A DNA stretch of 64,000 nucleotides from Paenibacillus lycopersici. Its GTDB lineage: Bacteria > Bacillota > Bacilli > Paenibacillales > Paenibacillaceae. Positions within the stretch are counted from its first letter, which is position 1; each line of letters starts with the position of its first letter. The stretch covers positions 5,747,001 to 5,811,000 of the forward strand of contig NZ_CP048209.1 in the NCBI RefSeq assembly GCF_010119935.1, given 5' to 3'. Under the pieces are notes generated by a model. It saw only the letters and a list, made by a program, of their open reading frames with translations, had not been told where the DNA came from and did no database searches. Of the stretch, positions 31,467-40,884 are shown in pieces. The position numbers and the translations under genes were made by a program.

Positions 31467-32933
31467 TTATTTCGTCGTTGTCTTGTTGTACGTATCGATC
31501 TTCGCCGTGATGTCCTTGGCCGCGCCGTCCAGCGCCTTCTTCGGATCCGTTCCGCCGAACGCGGATTCGATCGCGCTCTCGACGATCTGGCGCGCCTCGG
31601 GGAAGACGCCCATGACGGCGCCTTGCGTGGCGGTGCTCAGCTTCGTCGCGTGCAGCTGGTCGACGGCCGTCTTGAACTGCGGGTAGGCCGCCATGTTGTC
31701 TTTGACGATCTGCTCGTCGTAGGCTTTCTTCGTGATCGGGAAGTAGCCGGTATTGATATGCCACTTCGCTTGAATGTCCGGCTGTGCCAGGTACTTGATA
31801 AATTCCCATGCCGCCTTCTGCTCTTCGGCCGGCTTGTTGTTCATGATCCAGTTGCTCGCGCCTCCGACGACCACGCCGCCGTCCTGCGCGCCGTCCGGCT
31901 TCGGCAGGAACGCCGTGCCGACTTCGAACTTGCCCTTGGCGCCGTCGACGTAACCGCGCAGTCCCGCCGTCGAGTCGAGCGTCATGCCGATTTGACCGGC
32001 CAGGAACGCCTTCTTCGTGTCGTCCGTCTTGCGTCCCAGGTTCAGCGCCACCTTGCTGTCGACGAGATCCTTCCACCACGTCAGCGTCTTCACGCCCGTA
32101 TCGCTGTTGACCAGCGACTCCGAAGCCGCGTCGGACCTGCCGTTGCCGTTGTTGAGGTAGTCCGCGCCCTGGTTGGCGAACAGCTGCTCCATGAACCAGC
32201 CGTAGATGGCGAACGAAGCGCCCGTCTTGCCGTCCTTCGTCAACGCTTTCGCGTCGTTCTTCACTTCCTCGAACGTGGCCGGCGGCTTCTCGGGATCGAG
32301 GCCTGCCGCCTTGAACATGTCTTTGTTGTAATACAGAATCGGGTTAGACGTGTTGAACGGCATGGAATACAGCTTGCCGTTGAACGTATAGTAGCCGAGG
32401 ATGTTTTCTTCCAGGCTGGAAATGTCGTAATTGTCCGCATCGATGAAATCCTGCACCGGCGTGATGGCCTTGGAGTCGATCATGAATTTGGAGCCGATCT
32501 CGTATACCTGGATGAGCGTCGGCCCGGACTTGGAATCCATGGAAGCTTTCAGCTTGTTCAGGCTGTCGTCATACGTGCCTTGGTAAGCCTCTTCGACCTT
32601 GATGTCGGGATGCGACGCATTGAAATCGGCTACGAGCTGCGTGACCGCTTTGCCCAGCTCGCCGCTCATCGAATGCCACCAGACTACTTTGACCGGTTCC
32701 TTGCTTTGTTCGGTGTTCGCGGCCGCTCCCTTGTTGTTCGCCGCCCCGGCTTCCGTGCCCGCTGCCGCGTCGTTCGCCGGCGCCGTGCCGTTCGTCGCAG
32801 CCGCGTTCGCCGCCTGCTTGTTCGCGTCGTTCCCTCCGTTAGCCGCGTCGCTGCCGCAAGCGGCCAGCATGAACGTCAATCCTGCCAGCGCCAGCGGCAA
32901 ACCCGCGTGCTGCCTCCAAGCCTTCTTCGTCAT
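31467..32933 (-). CDS. UgpB-like extracellular solute-binding lipoprotein (family 1)
   Basis: 488 residues. Lipobox LAAC (Cys26), then an Ala/Asn/Gly-rich spacer, then a type 1 sugar/glycerol-3-phosphate binding fold (VKVVWWHSMSGELGKAVTQL; NPILYYNKDMFKAAGLDPEKPP; GGASNWIMNNKPAEEQKAAW). Overall pattern is closest to UgpB, which binds glycerophosphodiesters; sugar specificity is also possible. It follows the two permeases after a 145-bp gap containing a GC hairpin (about 32986-33010), which may set different expression levels. The ATPase (MsmX/UgpC type) is not in the window. Confidence 0.88.
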   Translation of the reverse strand: MTKKAWRQHAGLPLALAGLTFMLAACGSDAANGGNDANKQAANAAATNGTAPANDAAAGTEAGAANNKGAAANTEQSKEPVKVVWWHSMSGELGKAVTQLVADFNASHPDIKVEEAYQGTYDDSLNKLKASMDSKSGPTLIQVYEIGSKFMIDSKAITPVQDFIDADNYDISSLEENILGYYTFNGKLYSMPFNTSNPILYYNKDMFKAAGLDPEKPPATFEEVKNDAKALTKDGKTGASFAIYGWFMEQLFANQGADYLNNGNGRSDAASESLVNSDTGVKTLTWWKDLVDSKVALNLGRKTDDTKKAFLAGQIGMTLDSTAGLRGYVDGAKGKFEVGTAFLPKPDGAQDGGVVVGGASNWIMNNKPAEEQKAAWEFIKYLAQPDIQAKWHINTGYFPITKKAYDEQIVKDNMAAYPQFKTAVDQLHATKLSTATQGAVMGVFPEARQIVESAIESAFGGTDPKKALDGAAKDITAKIDTYNKTTTK

Positions 32934-33078
32934 TCTCTTCTCTCACTCCCACTGTATAATATGATTTCGGTTGGAAGAACTTCTCCGCCGCCCCGATTGC
33001 GGCGACGGCTTCCTCCTATATGGATGCACGTCCGAAGACGATTCCCCCGCTTGGAAATGAACTGGCCGCATGGCCGCC

Positions 33079-33924
33079 TTAGCCTTTCACCGCTCCCGCG
33101 GTCAAGCCGCGGACAAGCTGCTTCAGTCCCAGGGCGAGCAGCAGCAGCGACGGCAGCAGGACGAGCATAACGCCCGCCAATACCAGATTCCATACCGTCA
33201 CTTCTTGAAACTGCAGCATGCTGATGCCGATCTGGACCGTCCGCTTGGCGTCGGAGTTCGTCACGAGCAGTGGCCACAGGTACATGTTCCAGGCGTTCAG
33301 GAACGCGTAGACCCCAAGCGACGCGAGCGCGGGACGGGAGAGCGGCAGCACGATCAGCGCCCAATGGCGGACATGCCCGCATCCGTCGATGCGCGCCGCT
33401 TCGAACAATTCCCGCGGCAGCTGAAGGAAGAATTGCCGCAGCAGGAATACGCCGAAGCCGGAAGCGACGAACGGCACGATCATGCCCTGGTAGGTATCGA
33501 GCCATCCCCATGATTTGACCGTCAGGTAGTTCGGAATGACCGTCACTTCCCACGGGATCATCATCGTGGACACGAATACCGCGAACCAGAATGCCCTGCC
33601 GCGAAACGGCACGTAGACGAAAGCGTATGCCGCCATCGCGGCTGTAACACCCTGACCGACCATGATGGCAATCGATATAATGAAGCTGTTCATCAGGAAC
33701 GTCTGCAGCGGCACGAGCTCGAGCACCTCGCGGAAGCTGCCGAAGTAGAGATGCGACGGAAACATTTTCGGCGGATATTGCGCCGATTCGTCAGGCGTCA
33801 TGAACGAGGCGAGCGCCGTGTACGCGAGCGGATACAGCACGGCGAGCGCCGCTGCCGCAAGCGCCGCGTACAGCGCGATCCGGCCGATCGTTCGGCCGTA
33901 CGGCCCCAGCCGATTCGTCGTCAA
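33079..33924 (-). CDS. UgpE/MalG-like carbohydrate ABC permease
   Basis: 281 residues, six TM segments. The coupling motif EAARIDGCGHVRHWALIVLP faces the ATPase, and MMIPWEVTVIPNYLTVKSWG is characteristic of the UgpE subgroup. Pairs with the permease upstream, whose stop overlaps this start by 4 bp. Confidence 0.9.
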   Translation of the reverse strand: MTTNRLGPYGRTIGRIALYAALAAAALAVLYPLAYTALASFMTPDESAQYPPKMFPSHLYFGSFREVLELVPLQTFLMNSFIISIAIMVGQGVTAAMAAYAFVYVPFRGRAFWFAVFVSTMMIPWEVTVIPNYLTVKSWGWLDTYQGMIVPFVASGFGVFLLRQFFLQLPRELFEAARIDGCGHVRHWALIVLPLSRPALASLGVYAFLNAWNMYLWPLLVTNSDAKRTVQIGISMLQFQEVTVWNLVLAGVMLVLLPSLLLLALGLKQLVRGLTAGAVKG

Positions 33925-34871
33925 TGGTAATGCACCTTCCTCTCGGCGAATCGGAACTGCAGGAATGTCAGCAGCATGATGATGGCGAACAGCACCAGGG
34001 CGTACGCGCTGCCCGTTCCGAATTGATAATTGACGAACGCTTCCTTGTAGATCGAATAGACGAAGACTTCCGTCGAGCCGGCAGGCCCGCCTTTGGTCAA
34101 AATATTGATCTGTCCGAACGACTGGAACGCGCCCATGATCGAGACGACCGACAAGAAGAAGAGCGTCGGCGACAGCAGCGGCATGATGATCTGGAAGAAC
34201 GTACGGAACGGGCCGGAGCCGTCGATGCGCGCGCTGTCGAATATATCGTCAGCGATGCCCTGCAAGCCGCTCAGCAGCACGATATATTGGAAGCCGATAT
34301 TCATCCAGACGGTCATGATCGACACCGAGACCAGCGCCCAAGCCGGATCGGTCAGCCACTGCACGGGATCCAGTCCCAGGCGCGTCAGAAAATAATTCAA
34401 GGTGCCCGTCGTCGGATGGAACAGCATCATCCAGATGACGGACGACGTGCTGACGGACAGCGCCGTCGGCAGCGAGAAGACGAACCGGAACAGCCGCATG
34501 CCGCGCAGGCTGCCATGCGTCAATGCCGCGAGCAGCAAGGCCGCGAACAACCCGGGCGGTACAGTGAACGCGGTGAATTTGATCGTGACCAGCAAGCTGT
34601 TCCAGAACGCCTCGGCGCGAAACAGCGACGTGAAGTTATCCAGTCCGACGAACGCCGCCACCCGGCCCCGCGGGTCGGTCAGGCAAAGACTCAGGTACAG
34701 CGATTTCAAGAGCGGATAGAACAGGAATACCGCGAACAGCGCGAGCGACGGCGCCATGAACAGGTACCCCGTGAAATTGTCTTTCCCAGCGGTCGAAAGG
34801 AACGGCTTGGCCTGCCGCGTCCGGCCGACCGCGCGCCGCCGCGCCGCCAGCCCCGCTTCCGTCGTATTCAT
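33921..34871 (-). CDS. UgpA/MalF-like carbohydrate ABC permease
   Basis: 316 residues from the ATG at 34871 (AGGAGAGG ~10 nt upstream); the longer frame starting 123 bp earlier has no site. N-terminal charged tail, then six TM segments (GYLFMAPSLALFAVFLFYPL first) and the EAA-loop variant DSARIDGSGPFRTFFQIIMP. First gene of the ugpAEB-like operon. Confidence 0.9.
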   Translation of the reverse strand: MNTTEAGLAARRRAVGRTRQAKPFLSTAGKDNFTGYLFMAPSLALFAVFLFYPLLKSLYLSLCLTDPRGRVAAFVGLDNFTSLFRAEAFWNSLLVTIKFTAFTVPPGLFAALLLAALTHGSLRGMRLFRFVFSLPTALSVSTSSVIWMMLFHPTTGTLNYFLTRLGLDPVQWLTDPAWALVSVSIMTVWMNIGFQYIVLLSGLQGIADDIFDSARIDGSGPFRTFFQIIMPLLSPTLFFLSVVSIMGAFQSFGQINILTKGGPAGSTEVFVYSIYKEAFVNYQFGTGSAYALVLFAIIMLLTFLQFRFAERKVHYH

Positions 34872-34991
34872 GAACAGACATCCTCTCCTATAATTTCCAT
34901 AGGTAGGATAAGCTTGCCCTGTTAACGATATGTTTTCAGAACATGAAGAAATTGTATGGATTAGCGATACGTATGGAATAATCGAGAAGCG

Positions 34992-35021
34992 CAAAGAGGC
35001 CGATCCGACGGGATCGACCTC
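34992..35021 (-). terminator. Terminator after the TIM-barrel isomerase gene
   Basis: On the minus strand GAGGTCGATCC pairs with GGATCGGCCTC over CGTC and is followed by TTTGCG. It separates this gene from the downstream importer operon. Confidence 0.7.
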
Positions 35022-35128
35022 CGATTACAGCGAATTGCGGCTGGCAGTGCGGTTTATTTACGGTTGACGCCGCGGTTCGCTTGCGGCTGGCGCCGATTGA
35101 GCACGCGGGAATATGAAGCTTGCTTCCG

Positions 35129-35965
35129 TTACCCGGCCGCCTGCACGTCGTAGGCTCGCTTCAAGTCGGCAAGCCCTTTCGCCGCGACTTCTTCCGCCGT
35201 CATGCCGCCGAAATCGGCGATGAACAGCTCCAGCGACAGGAAGCCGCGGTAGCCCGAATCGTACAGTTGCTGAGCGATTGCCGACGTCGGCGCGACGCCT
35301 TCGCCCGGGAAGACGCGGTCCGCGTCGGTAATGACCGCTTGCGCCGGCTCGGCCGGGTAATCGTTCACGTGGAAGATGCCGATGCTGCCGCCGTCCACCT
35401 GCTTCAAGTCCTCCAGGGAGCTGCCGCCGGTGTACATATGGAACGGATCAAGCAGCAGCTTCGCTCCGGCGACGCCGCTCTCGCGCTTCACGACGAGCGC
35501 TTGGTCGATCCGCGACAGGTTGCTCGCGCGTCCCCAGAACTCCAGGTACACGTCGATCCCGATGCGTTTGCCAAGCTCCGACAGGCGCGCGTAGTGCTGC
35601 GCCATCTCGGCCAGCGGCACGTCCGCCACGTCGCCGAACGGCGGCGCGGCCACGGCGACGCAGCCGATCTCCGCCAGCATGCGCATCTCGCGCTCGGCTT
35701 GCGCGAAGCCCGCCTCGCGCACGGCCTCGTCGCGATCCGACCACTTGAAGAACGCGATCGCGTTCGCGAGCACGACGCCCGACTGCTCCAGGCTAGCGCG
35801 CAATTCGCCAGTGGAACCGCCCTGCTGCAAATACTGCTCGATTTCGCTCACCCATAATTCAATGCCGTTATAGCCCGCTTCCGCGGCGATGCGCACTTGT
35901 TCCAATACGTTCAGCTTGAACGGGAACAGCGTCGATGCGTTGAGCGAGGTTTGAAATGGAAACAT
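35129..35965 (-). CDS. Sugar-phosphate isomerase/epimerase (xylose-isomerase-like TIM barrel)
   Basis: 278 residues, AP-endonuclease-2/IolE-IolI fold. EAGYNGIELWVSEIEQYL, VYLEFWGRASNLSRIDQAL with a metal-ligand Glu, LLLDPFHMYTGG (Asp and His ligands), IGIFHVNDYP and LSLELF (final Glu ligand) are the metal-centre blocks. Likely a ketose 3-epimerase or inosose isomerase/dehydratase; the substrate is unknown. Start ATG with AAAGGAG upstream. Confidence 0.85.
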   Translation of the reverse strand: MFPFQTSLNASTLFPFKLNVLEQVRIAAEAGYNGIELWVSEIEQYLQQGGSTGELRASLEQSGVVLANAIAFFKWSDRDEAVREAGFAQAEREMRMLAEIGCVAVAAPPFGDVADVPLAEMAQHYARLSELGKRIGIDVYLEFWGRASNLSRIDQALVVKRESGVAGAKLLLDPFHMYTGGSSLEDLKQVDGGSIGIFHVNDYPAEPAQAVITDADRVFPGEGVAPTSAIAQQLYDSGYRGFLSLELFIADFGGMTAEEVAAKGLADLKRAYDVQAAG

Positions 35966-35994
35966 GGATATTCTCTCCTTTGCTGATTAGCGAT

Positions 35995-36110
35995 GCTATG
36001 GTGATAAGGCAACGTTGCTATGACTAGGCTGCTATGCCTATGTTGCTATGGCTTTAGGTTGGTTTGGCTTCATGCTGCTATGGCTTTAGGCTGCTATGGC
36101 TTTAGGCTGC
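35995..36110. repeat. Degenerate GCTATGGCTTTAGG repeats
   Basis: Short imperfect tandem copies (GCTATGCCTAT, GCTATGGCTTTAGG) upstream of the isomerase gene, merging into the 77-bp duplication. Confidence 0.65.
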
Positions 36111-36260
36111 TATGCTTGCCTGCTGCCCTTATGCGATCGGCGCCGTTTCGGCGAACGTGACCGGCAGCGCCCGGCCTTCCTTGCTGCTATGCTTGCCTGC
36201 TGCCCTTATGCGATCGGCGCCGTTTCGGCGAACGTGACCGGCAGCGCCCGGCCTTCCTTG
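36107..36260. repeat. Identical 77-bp tandem duplication covering the 3' end of the oxidoreductase gene
   Basis: 36107-36183 and 36184-36260 are identical. The second copy contains the last 17 codons and stop of the minus-strand dehydrogenase gene (stop 36206-36208); the first copy repeats them beyond the stop. Perfect identity points to a very recent event. Confidence 0.95.
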
Positions 36261-37282
36261 CTGCTCTGCAGCGCCAGCTCGATCAATTGAATCGCCAGTC
36301 TGGCTTCTTCCGGCTTCACTTCCAGCTCCGCCTGTCCGTTGATATGTTCCATGACGTTCCGGTAATAATCCACGTAGGAGCCCGGAATCGTCTCGATGAC
36401 GCCTTCCGCGCGCAGTCCGCCGAGAGAGGTGTTGATCTTGCCCCACAGTTCCTTCGGCTCCTTGCCCCAATTGCGCACGGCCGACGGCTGCGCGCCCGCG
36501 ATCAGCGCCGCTTCCTGCGGGTCGATGCCGTACTTGACGAACGAGCCTTTCGCACCGTGTAAGGCATAGCGCGGGAACGATTCGCGGACGAACTTGGACG
36601 ACTTCAGGCGCACCTTCAGCCCGGTGCCGTAGCCGAGCGTCACGTCGAAATAGTCATGGGCCTCGCCGCCGCGCTGCTTCCGTATATCGGCGGCAATCGT
36701 CGCCGGGACTCCGAACAGCCTGAGCGCCTGATCCAGGAGATGGACGCCCAGGTCATACCAGACGCCCGTGCCCGGCTCGCTGCCCTCGCGCCAGTTGGTC
36801 GATTTCAGCACCGGCGCGAAGCCGTCCCAGTGGAACTCGGCTTCCATTACGTCGCCGAGCAGCTCCTGGCGCAGCAGCTCGCAGATCGTCAGGAAATCGC
36901 CGTCGAAGCGGCGGTTGTGGAAGACGGTCAGCACTTTGCCCTGCTTCTTCGCGAGCGCGATCAGCTCGTCCGCCTCGGCGGAGGACGGCGTGAACGGCTT
37001 CTCGACGACGACATGCTTGCCGGCTAGGAGCGCGTCCTTGACGAAGTCGTAATGATCCGTGCTCGGCGTCGTCACCACGACGAGATCGATCGTCTCGTCC
37101 GCGTACAGCTCCTCCGCGCTCTTCACGACTTCCACCCATGGATACCGTTCCTTGGACTTGTCGCTCCGGCGTTCGACGACCTTGGTCAGCGCAAGGCCCG
37201 GAACCGACGTGATGACCGGCGCATGGAACACGCTGCCCGCGAAGCCGTATCCGATCAGGCCGACCTTGAGCGTCTTGCTCAT
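36206..37282 (-). CDS. Gfo/Idh/MocA dehydrogenase, IolW/YvaA-like
   Basis: 358 residues. Rossmann N-terminus GLIGYGFAGSVFHAPVI, family lysine in VVVEKPFTPSSAEADEL, active-site region GTGVWYDLGVHLLDQAL with conserved Asp and His. Closest in pattern to the YvaA/IolW scyllo-inositol dehydrogenases (NADP). Start overlaps the stop of the upstream isomerase by 4 bp (ATGA), so the two probably act on one polyol or sugar. The last 17 codons lie in an identical 77-bp tandem duplication. Confidence 0.88.
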   Translation of the reverse strand: MSKTLKVGLIGYGFAGSVFHAPVITSVPGLALTKVVERRSDKSKERYPWVEVVKSAEELYADETIDLVVVTTPSTDHYDFVKDALLAGKHVVVEKPFTPSSAEADELIALAKKQGKVLTVFHNRRFDGDFLTICELLRQELLGDVMEAEFHWDGFAPVLKSTNWREGSEPGTGVWYDLGVHLLDQALRLFGVPATIAADIRKQRGGEAHDYFDVTLGYGTGLKVRLKSSKFVRESFPRYALHGAKGSFVKYGIDPQEAALIAGAQPSAVRNWGKEPKELWGKINTSLGGLRAEGVIETIPGSYVDYYRNVMEHINGQAELEVKPEEARLAIQLIELALQSSKEGRALPVTFAETAPIA

Positions 37283-38031
37283 TGGGCAACGACCCCCATC
37301 TTGCTCAAGTTATTGTAGCTGATCGCAATGCTTTCGAACGGCGAACGGCGGCAGGCATCCTGCTCGACCACGAGCCATTCGGTGCCGATTTCCTCGGCGA
37401 CGGCGAGAATCGCCGCGAAATCGAGCACGCCTTCTCCGACCTCCGCGAAGAACCGCTCGTCGCCCGGCTCCATGTCTTTCACGTGCAGCAGCGGGCAGCG
37501 GCCTTTCAGCTTGCGCAGGTACGCCGCCGGATCGACGCCGCCCTTCTGCGCCCAGTAGACGTCCAGCTCCAGCTTCACCAGCTCGGGATCGGTCGCGCCG
37601 AGCAGAATATCGAGCGCGGACTCGCCGTCGAACTGCCGGAATTCCCAATCGTGATTGTGGTAGAGGAACTGGAGCCCCCGCTCGCGGCAGGCCGCGCCTA
37701 CGGCGTTGAACGCGCGTGCCGCTTCCAGCACGGCCTCGCGGGAATCGAACCGGTAGGACAGCGCGACATAGCGCGCGCCGAACAGCTTCAGGAATTCGGC
37801 CAGCTTGTCCAAGTCGTTCTCGAGCTGCTCCAGCCCTGCGTGGCAGCCGACTACCTGCAGGCCGATCCGGTCGAAATGGGCTTTCATCTCCTCGATCGTC
37901 ACGCCCTCCGGCGGCGGTCCCGCTTCGACGGCCTGATAGCCGATTTCGGCTACTTTCGTAAAGCTGCCGAGGAAATCCTGTTTCAGTTCTTCGCGAATCG
38001 TATAGGGTTGAAGCGCAATCGGAAATTTCAT
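37279..38031 (-). CDS. Sugar-phosphate isomerase/epimerase (TIM barrel), second paralogue
   Basis: 250 residues from the ATG at 38031 (AAGGTGG upstream; the longer frame reads into repeats). LYHNHDWEFRQFDGE with the conserved His-Asn-His-Asp block, LELDVYWAQKGG and LLHVKDM metal-ligand strands, LVVEQDACRRSPFE final Glu. Typical of isomerases working with a Gfo/Idh/MocA dehydrogenase, to which it is translationally coupled. Confidence 0.87.
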   Translation of the reverse strand: MKFPIALQPYTIREELKQDFLGSFTKVAEIGYQAVEAGPPPEGVTIEEMKAHFDRIGLQVVGCHAGLEQLENDLDKLAEFLKLFGARYVALSYRFDSREAVLEAARAFNAVGAACRERGLQFLYHNHDWEFRQFDGESALDILLGATDPELVKLELDVYWAQKGGVDPAAYLRKLKGRCPLLHVKDMEPGDERFFAEVGEGVLDFAAILAVAEEIGTEWLVVEQDACRRSPFESIAISYNNLSKMGVVAQ

Positions 38032-38159
38032 TCGTTCTTCCACCTTTCTCAATTTGGGGTTGTGTGGGGCGCTGGCATTGTAGGGGCTTTGGCATTGTAG
38101 GGGCACCAAGCGTATGCGCTTGGTGCAGGCGAATGCCTGCTGCATCCCCCGCAGTTGAA

Positions 38160-38842
38160 GACCGCAAGCCGGCTTCTAGCCGTAATCTGTCGACGCTACT
38201 GAAACAAGCCGGCTTCTGGCCGTAAACCGTCAACGCTACTGAAACAAGCCGGCTTCTGGCCGCAAACCGTCGACGCTACTGAAGCAAGCCGGCTTCTGGC
38301 CGTAAACCGTCGACGCTAATGAAACAAGCCGCGGCTTCTGGCCGTAAACCGCCGACGCTACTGAAACGAGCCGGCTTCTGGCCGTAAACCGTCAACGCTA
38401 CTGAAACAAGCCGGCTTCTGGCCGCAAACCGCCAACGCTACTGAAACAAGCCGGCTTCTGGCCGTAAACCGCCAACGCTACTGAAACAAGCCGGCTTCTG
38501 GCTGTAAACCGTCGATGCTAATGTAACAAGCCGGCTTCTAGTCGTAAACCGTCGACGCTAATGAAACAAGCCGGCTTCTGGACGCAAACCGCCAACGCTA
38601 CTGAAACAAGCCGGCTTCTGGCCGCAAATCGCCGACGCTGATGAAACAAGTCGGCATCTAGCTGTAAACCGTCGACGCTAATGAAACGAGCCGGCTTCTG
38701 GCCGTAAACCGTCAACGCTACTGAAACAAGTCGGCATCTAGCTGTAAACCGTCGACGCTAATGAAACGAGCCGGCTTCTGGCCGTAAACCGTCAACGCTA
38801 ATGAAACAAGCCGGCTTCTGGCCGCAAACCGCCGACGCTAAT
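38160..38842. repeat. 40-bp tandem array, 17 units
   Basis: Consensus begins GAAACAAGCCGGCTTCTGGC and continues with CGTAAACCGTCAACGCTACT. All units are 40 bp except one with a 2-bp insertion. Units 13-14 and 15-16 form an 80-bp higher-order copy (GTCGGCATCTAGCTG variant). Located between the isomerase gene and the next dehydrogenase; no gene is visible in 38032-39503. Confidence 0.92.
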
Positions 38843-39044
38843 GAACCGAGTTAACGCTATTTACTTCTATTGCCGACTTTCTGAATCGTAACGAATCCTA
38901 GAGACGTTATTGAGCGTTTCAGCTTCACTTGAGGGGCATTTCCCCCAAAATAAGCCGTCTCAGATTCGTTACTGTTCTCCGGGAAAGCAATAGAGGCGAA
39001 TAGGATGCTTACGATTCGTTAAAATTCTTGGGAGTCTATGCTTT

Positions 39045-39500
39045 CGTAACAGTTGAATGCTGTATTCCCAGTCCACCGACAGTGAGCAGGTGAATGCTGT
39101 ACTCTTGTCTTTCGGCAGTGAACACAAACCAATCGCCAAGCCTATGCTTCCATTGCTGGCGAATCCTGCAGTTCCCGACCTTCGTCGGGAGCCGCAAACC
39201 AATCGCCTTACGCAAACCATTCACCAAGCCTAAGCTACCGACGCTGGCGAATGCTTCATTCCCTGTCTTCCGACAGTGAACGCAAACCATACGCCCAGCC
39301 TATGCTTCCGACGCTGGTGAATGCTTCATTCCCTGCCTTCCGACAGTGAACAGAAACCATACGCCGAGCCCATGCTCCCGTAACAGGCGAATGCTTCATT
39401 CCCTGTCCTTCGACAGGGAACAGAAACCATTCACCGAGCCTATCTACCGTAGCCGGTCGAATGCTTCATTTCCCGACCTCCGTCGGAAAACGCAGCATTC
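39045..39500. repeat. ~70-bp repeat array with conserved tetraloop hairpins
   Basis: About seven imperfect units beginning GAATGCTTCATTCCCTGTC. Each carries a small hairpin: CCCTGTC-CTTC-GACAGGG, CTGTC-TTCC-GACAG, TCCCGAC-CTTC-GTCGGGA and so on. Arms change in a compensatory way between units. Confidence 0.8.
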
Positions 39501-39503
39501 GCC

Positions 39504-40610
39504 TTAATCCAACGTGTTGTACTTCAAGCCCAGCGGCAGCGGGGCCGGCTGCTCGCATTGCGCCTGGATCGGGATATGCCGGCCTTCCTTGGACGATTCG
39601 AGAATGCCGAGCTGGATATCCAGCACGTGGCTGGCGAGCTCGCCGCTGGCGCGGTGCTTCCGGCCCGAGCGGATCGCGTACGCCATGTCGGCGATGCCGA
39701 CACCCCGGCTGTTCGCCGCGAAATCATGCGAATACGGGAACGACGCCGTCTTCCCGTTCCGCTGCACGATCGTAACCGCGCCGTCGAACATATTCGGATC
39801 CGGTACGTGCAGGATGCCTTCCGTCCCGTAAACTTCGAGGCGCGGCGTATAGCCGAAGCTTTCTTTGGCCGCCTGCAGGCTGGCCGTCGCGCCGTTCTCG
39901 AACTCGAGCATCGCCGACACGTGCAGCGGCGCGCCGATCGGTATGGTATCCCCGTATCGCGGCGAGAACGGATTGGTCACCTTATGCTCGGTGCGCACGT
40001 TGCCGGCCGATCCGCTGACGCTTGTGACCGGTCCGAGCAGGTGGATGAAAGCGGTTAAATAATAGGGCGTCATATCGAACAACGGATCCCAGCCGAACTG
40101 GAGGAAGCTGTCGATGTTCGGACGCGTCGAATCGGTCGCGTTGCCCATCAGAATCAAGCCGCTTGCCGCATACGGCGTGCCGATCCAGCCGTCGTCGATG
40201 ATTTTCCGGCTCGTCTGCAAGCCTGCGCCGAAGAACGTGTCCGGCGCGCTGCCGATGCGCAGCCCCTTCTCCTTCGCCAGCGCCAGGACGCGATCCGCGT
40301 CCGCCCGGTTGAGCGCGAATGGCTTCTCCGCATAGACATGCTTGCCGGCCTGCAGGATCTGCAGGTTCACTTCCGCGTGCGCCTGCGGCGCCGTCAAGTT
40401 CACGACGATTTCAATCTCGGGATCGGCCAGCAGCTCTTCCGGCGTGCAAGCCTTCGGAATGCCGAATTCCTCCGCGCGCTTCCGGGCCAGCTCGGGCACG
40501 AGATCCGCGACGGCGGCCACTTCCAGGATGCCGAAGGTTTTCGTACAGTTTTCCAGGTAAATACCGCTGATCATGCCGCATCCAATAATGCCGATTTTCG
40601 TCTTTTGCAT
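39504..40610 (-). CDS. Gfo/Idh/MocA-family dehydrogenase
   Basis: 368 residues from the ATG at 40610 (AAGGTGAG 4 nt upstream). Rossmann motif IGIIGCGMISGIYLENC, HVYAEKPFALNRADADRVL with the catalytic-region Lys, and PLFDMTPYYLTAFIHLLGPV instead of the common 'GGVLLDxGxH', so the substrate pocket differs from IolG or YvaA types. C-terminal ESSKEGRHI is common in this family. NAD(P)-dependent sugar or glycoside oxidation is expected; substrate unknown. Confidence 0.87.
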   Translation of the reverse strand: MQKTKIGIIGCGMISGIYLENCTKTFGILEVAAVADLVPELARKRAEEFGIPKACTPEELLADPEIEIVVNLTAPQAHAEVNLQILQAGKHVYAEKPFALNRADADRVLALAKEKGLRIGSAPDTFFGAGLQTSRKIIDDGWIGTPYAASGLILMGNATDSTRPNIDSFLQFGWDPLFDMTPYYLTAFIHLLGPVTSVSGSAGNVRTEHKVTNPFSPRYGDTIPIGAPLHVSAMLEFENGATASLQAAKESFGYTPRLEVYGTEGILHVPDPNMFDGAVTIVQRNGKTASFPYSHDFAANSRGVGIADMAYAIRSGRKHRASGELASHVLDIQLGILESSKEGRHIPIQAQCEQPAPLPLGLKYNTLD

Positions 40611-40814
40611 GACACTCACCTTTCATCTGCGTACTCGTATTAACAATTCATCCTTCGCGCGCGGAATCCTCCTCCGCCGGAAAATTACTCGCGTCCTCTC
40701 CCGGCATTCTGCGCCGGCCGTCAACCATTGGCATCCATCAGCCATCTCTTCCGGCTTATGGACAGGCAATCAACCATCGCCATCCGTTCCCCTTCCTGAC
40801 CCTGCCTAATCACG

Positions 40815-40865
40815 CAAAAAACCGCAGAACGAACGCCCCGTTAAGGGCATTCGTCTCTGCGGTTC
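40815..40865 (-). terminator. Terminator of the glycosidase-LplBCA operon
   Basis: On the minus strand AACCGCAGA...TCTGCGGTT arms with an inner GCCC/GGGC stem are followed by TTTTTTGCG, just after the binding-protein gene. Confidence 0.85.
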
Positions 40866-40884
40866 CGCGAATACGTCGCTCCGA

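Noticed and set aside
38160..38842. CRISPR array
   Set aside because: Units are contiguous with no unique spacers and no cas genes nearby; it is a simple tandem array. The same applies to the arrays at 0.5, 17 and 39 kb.
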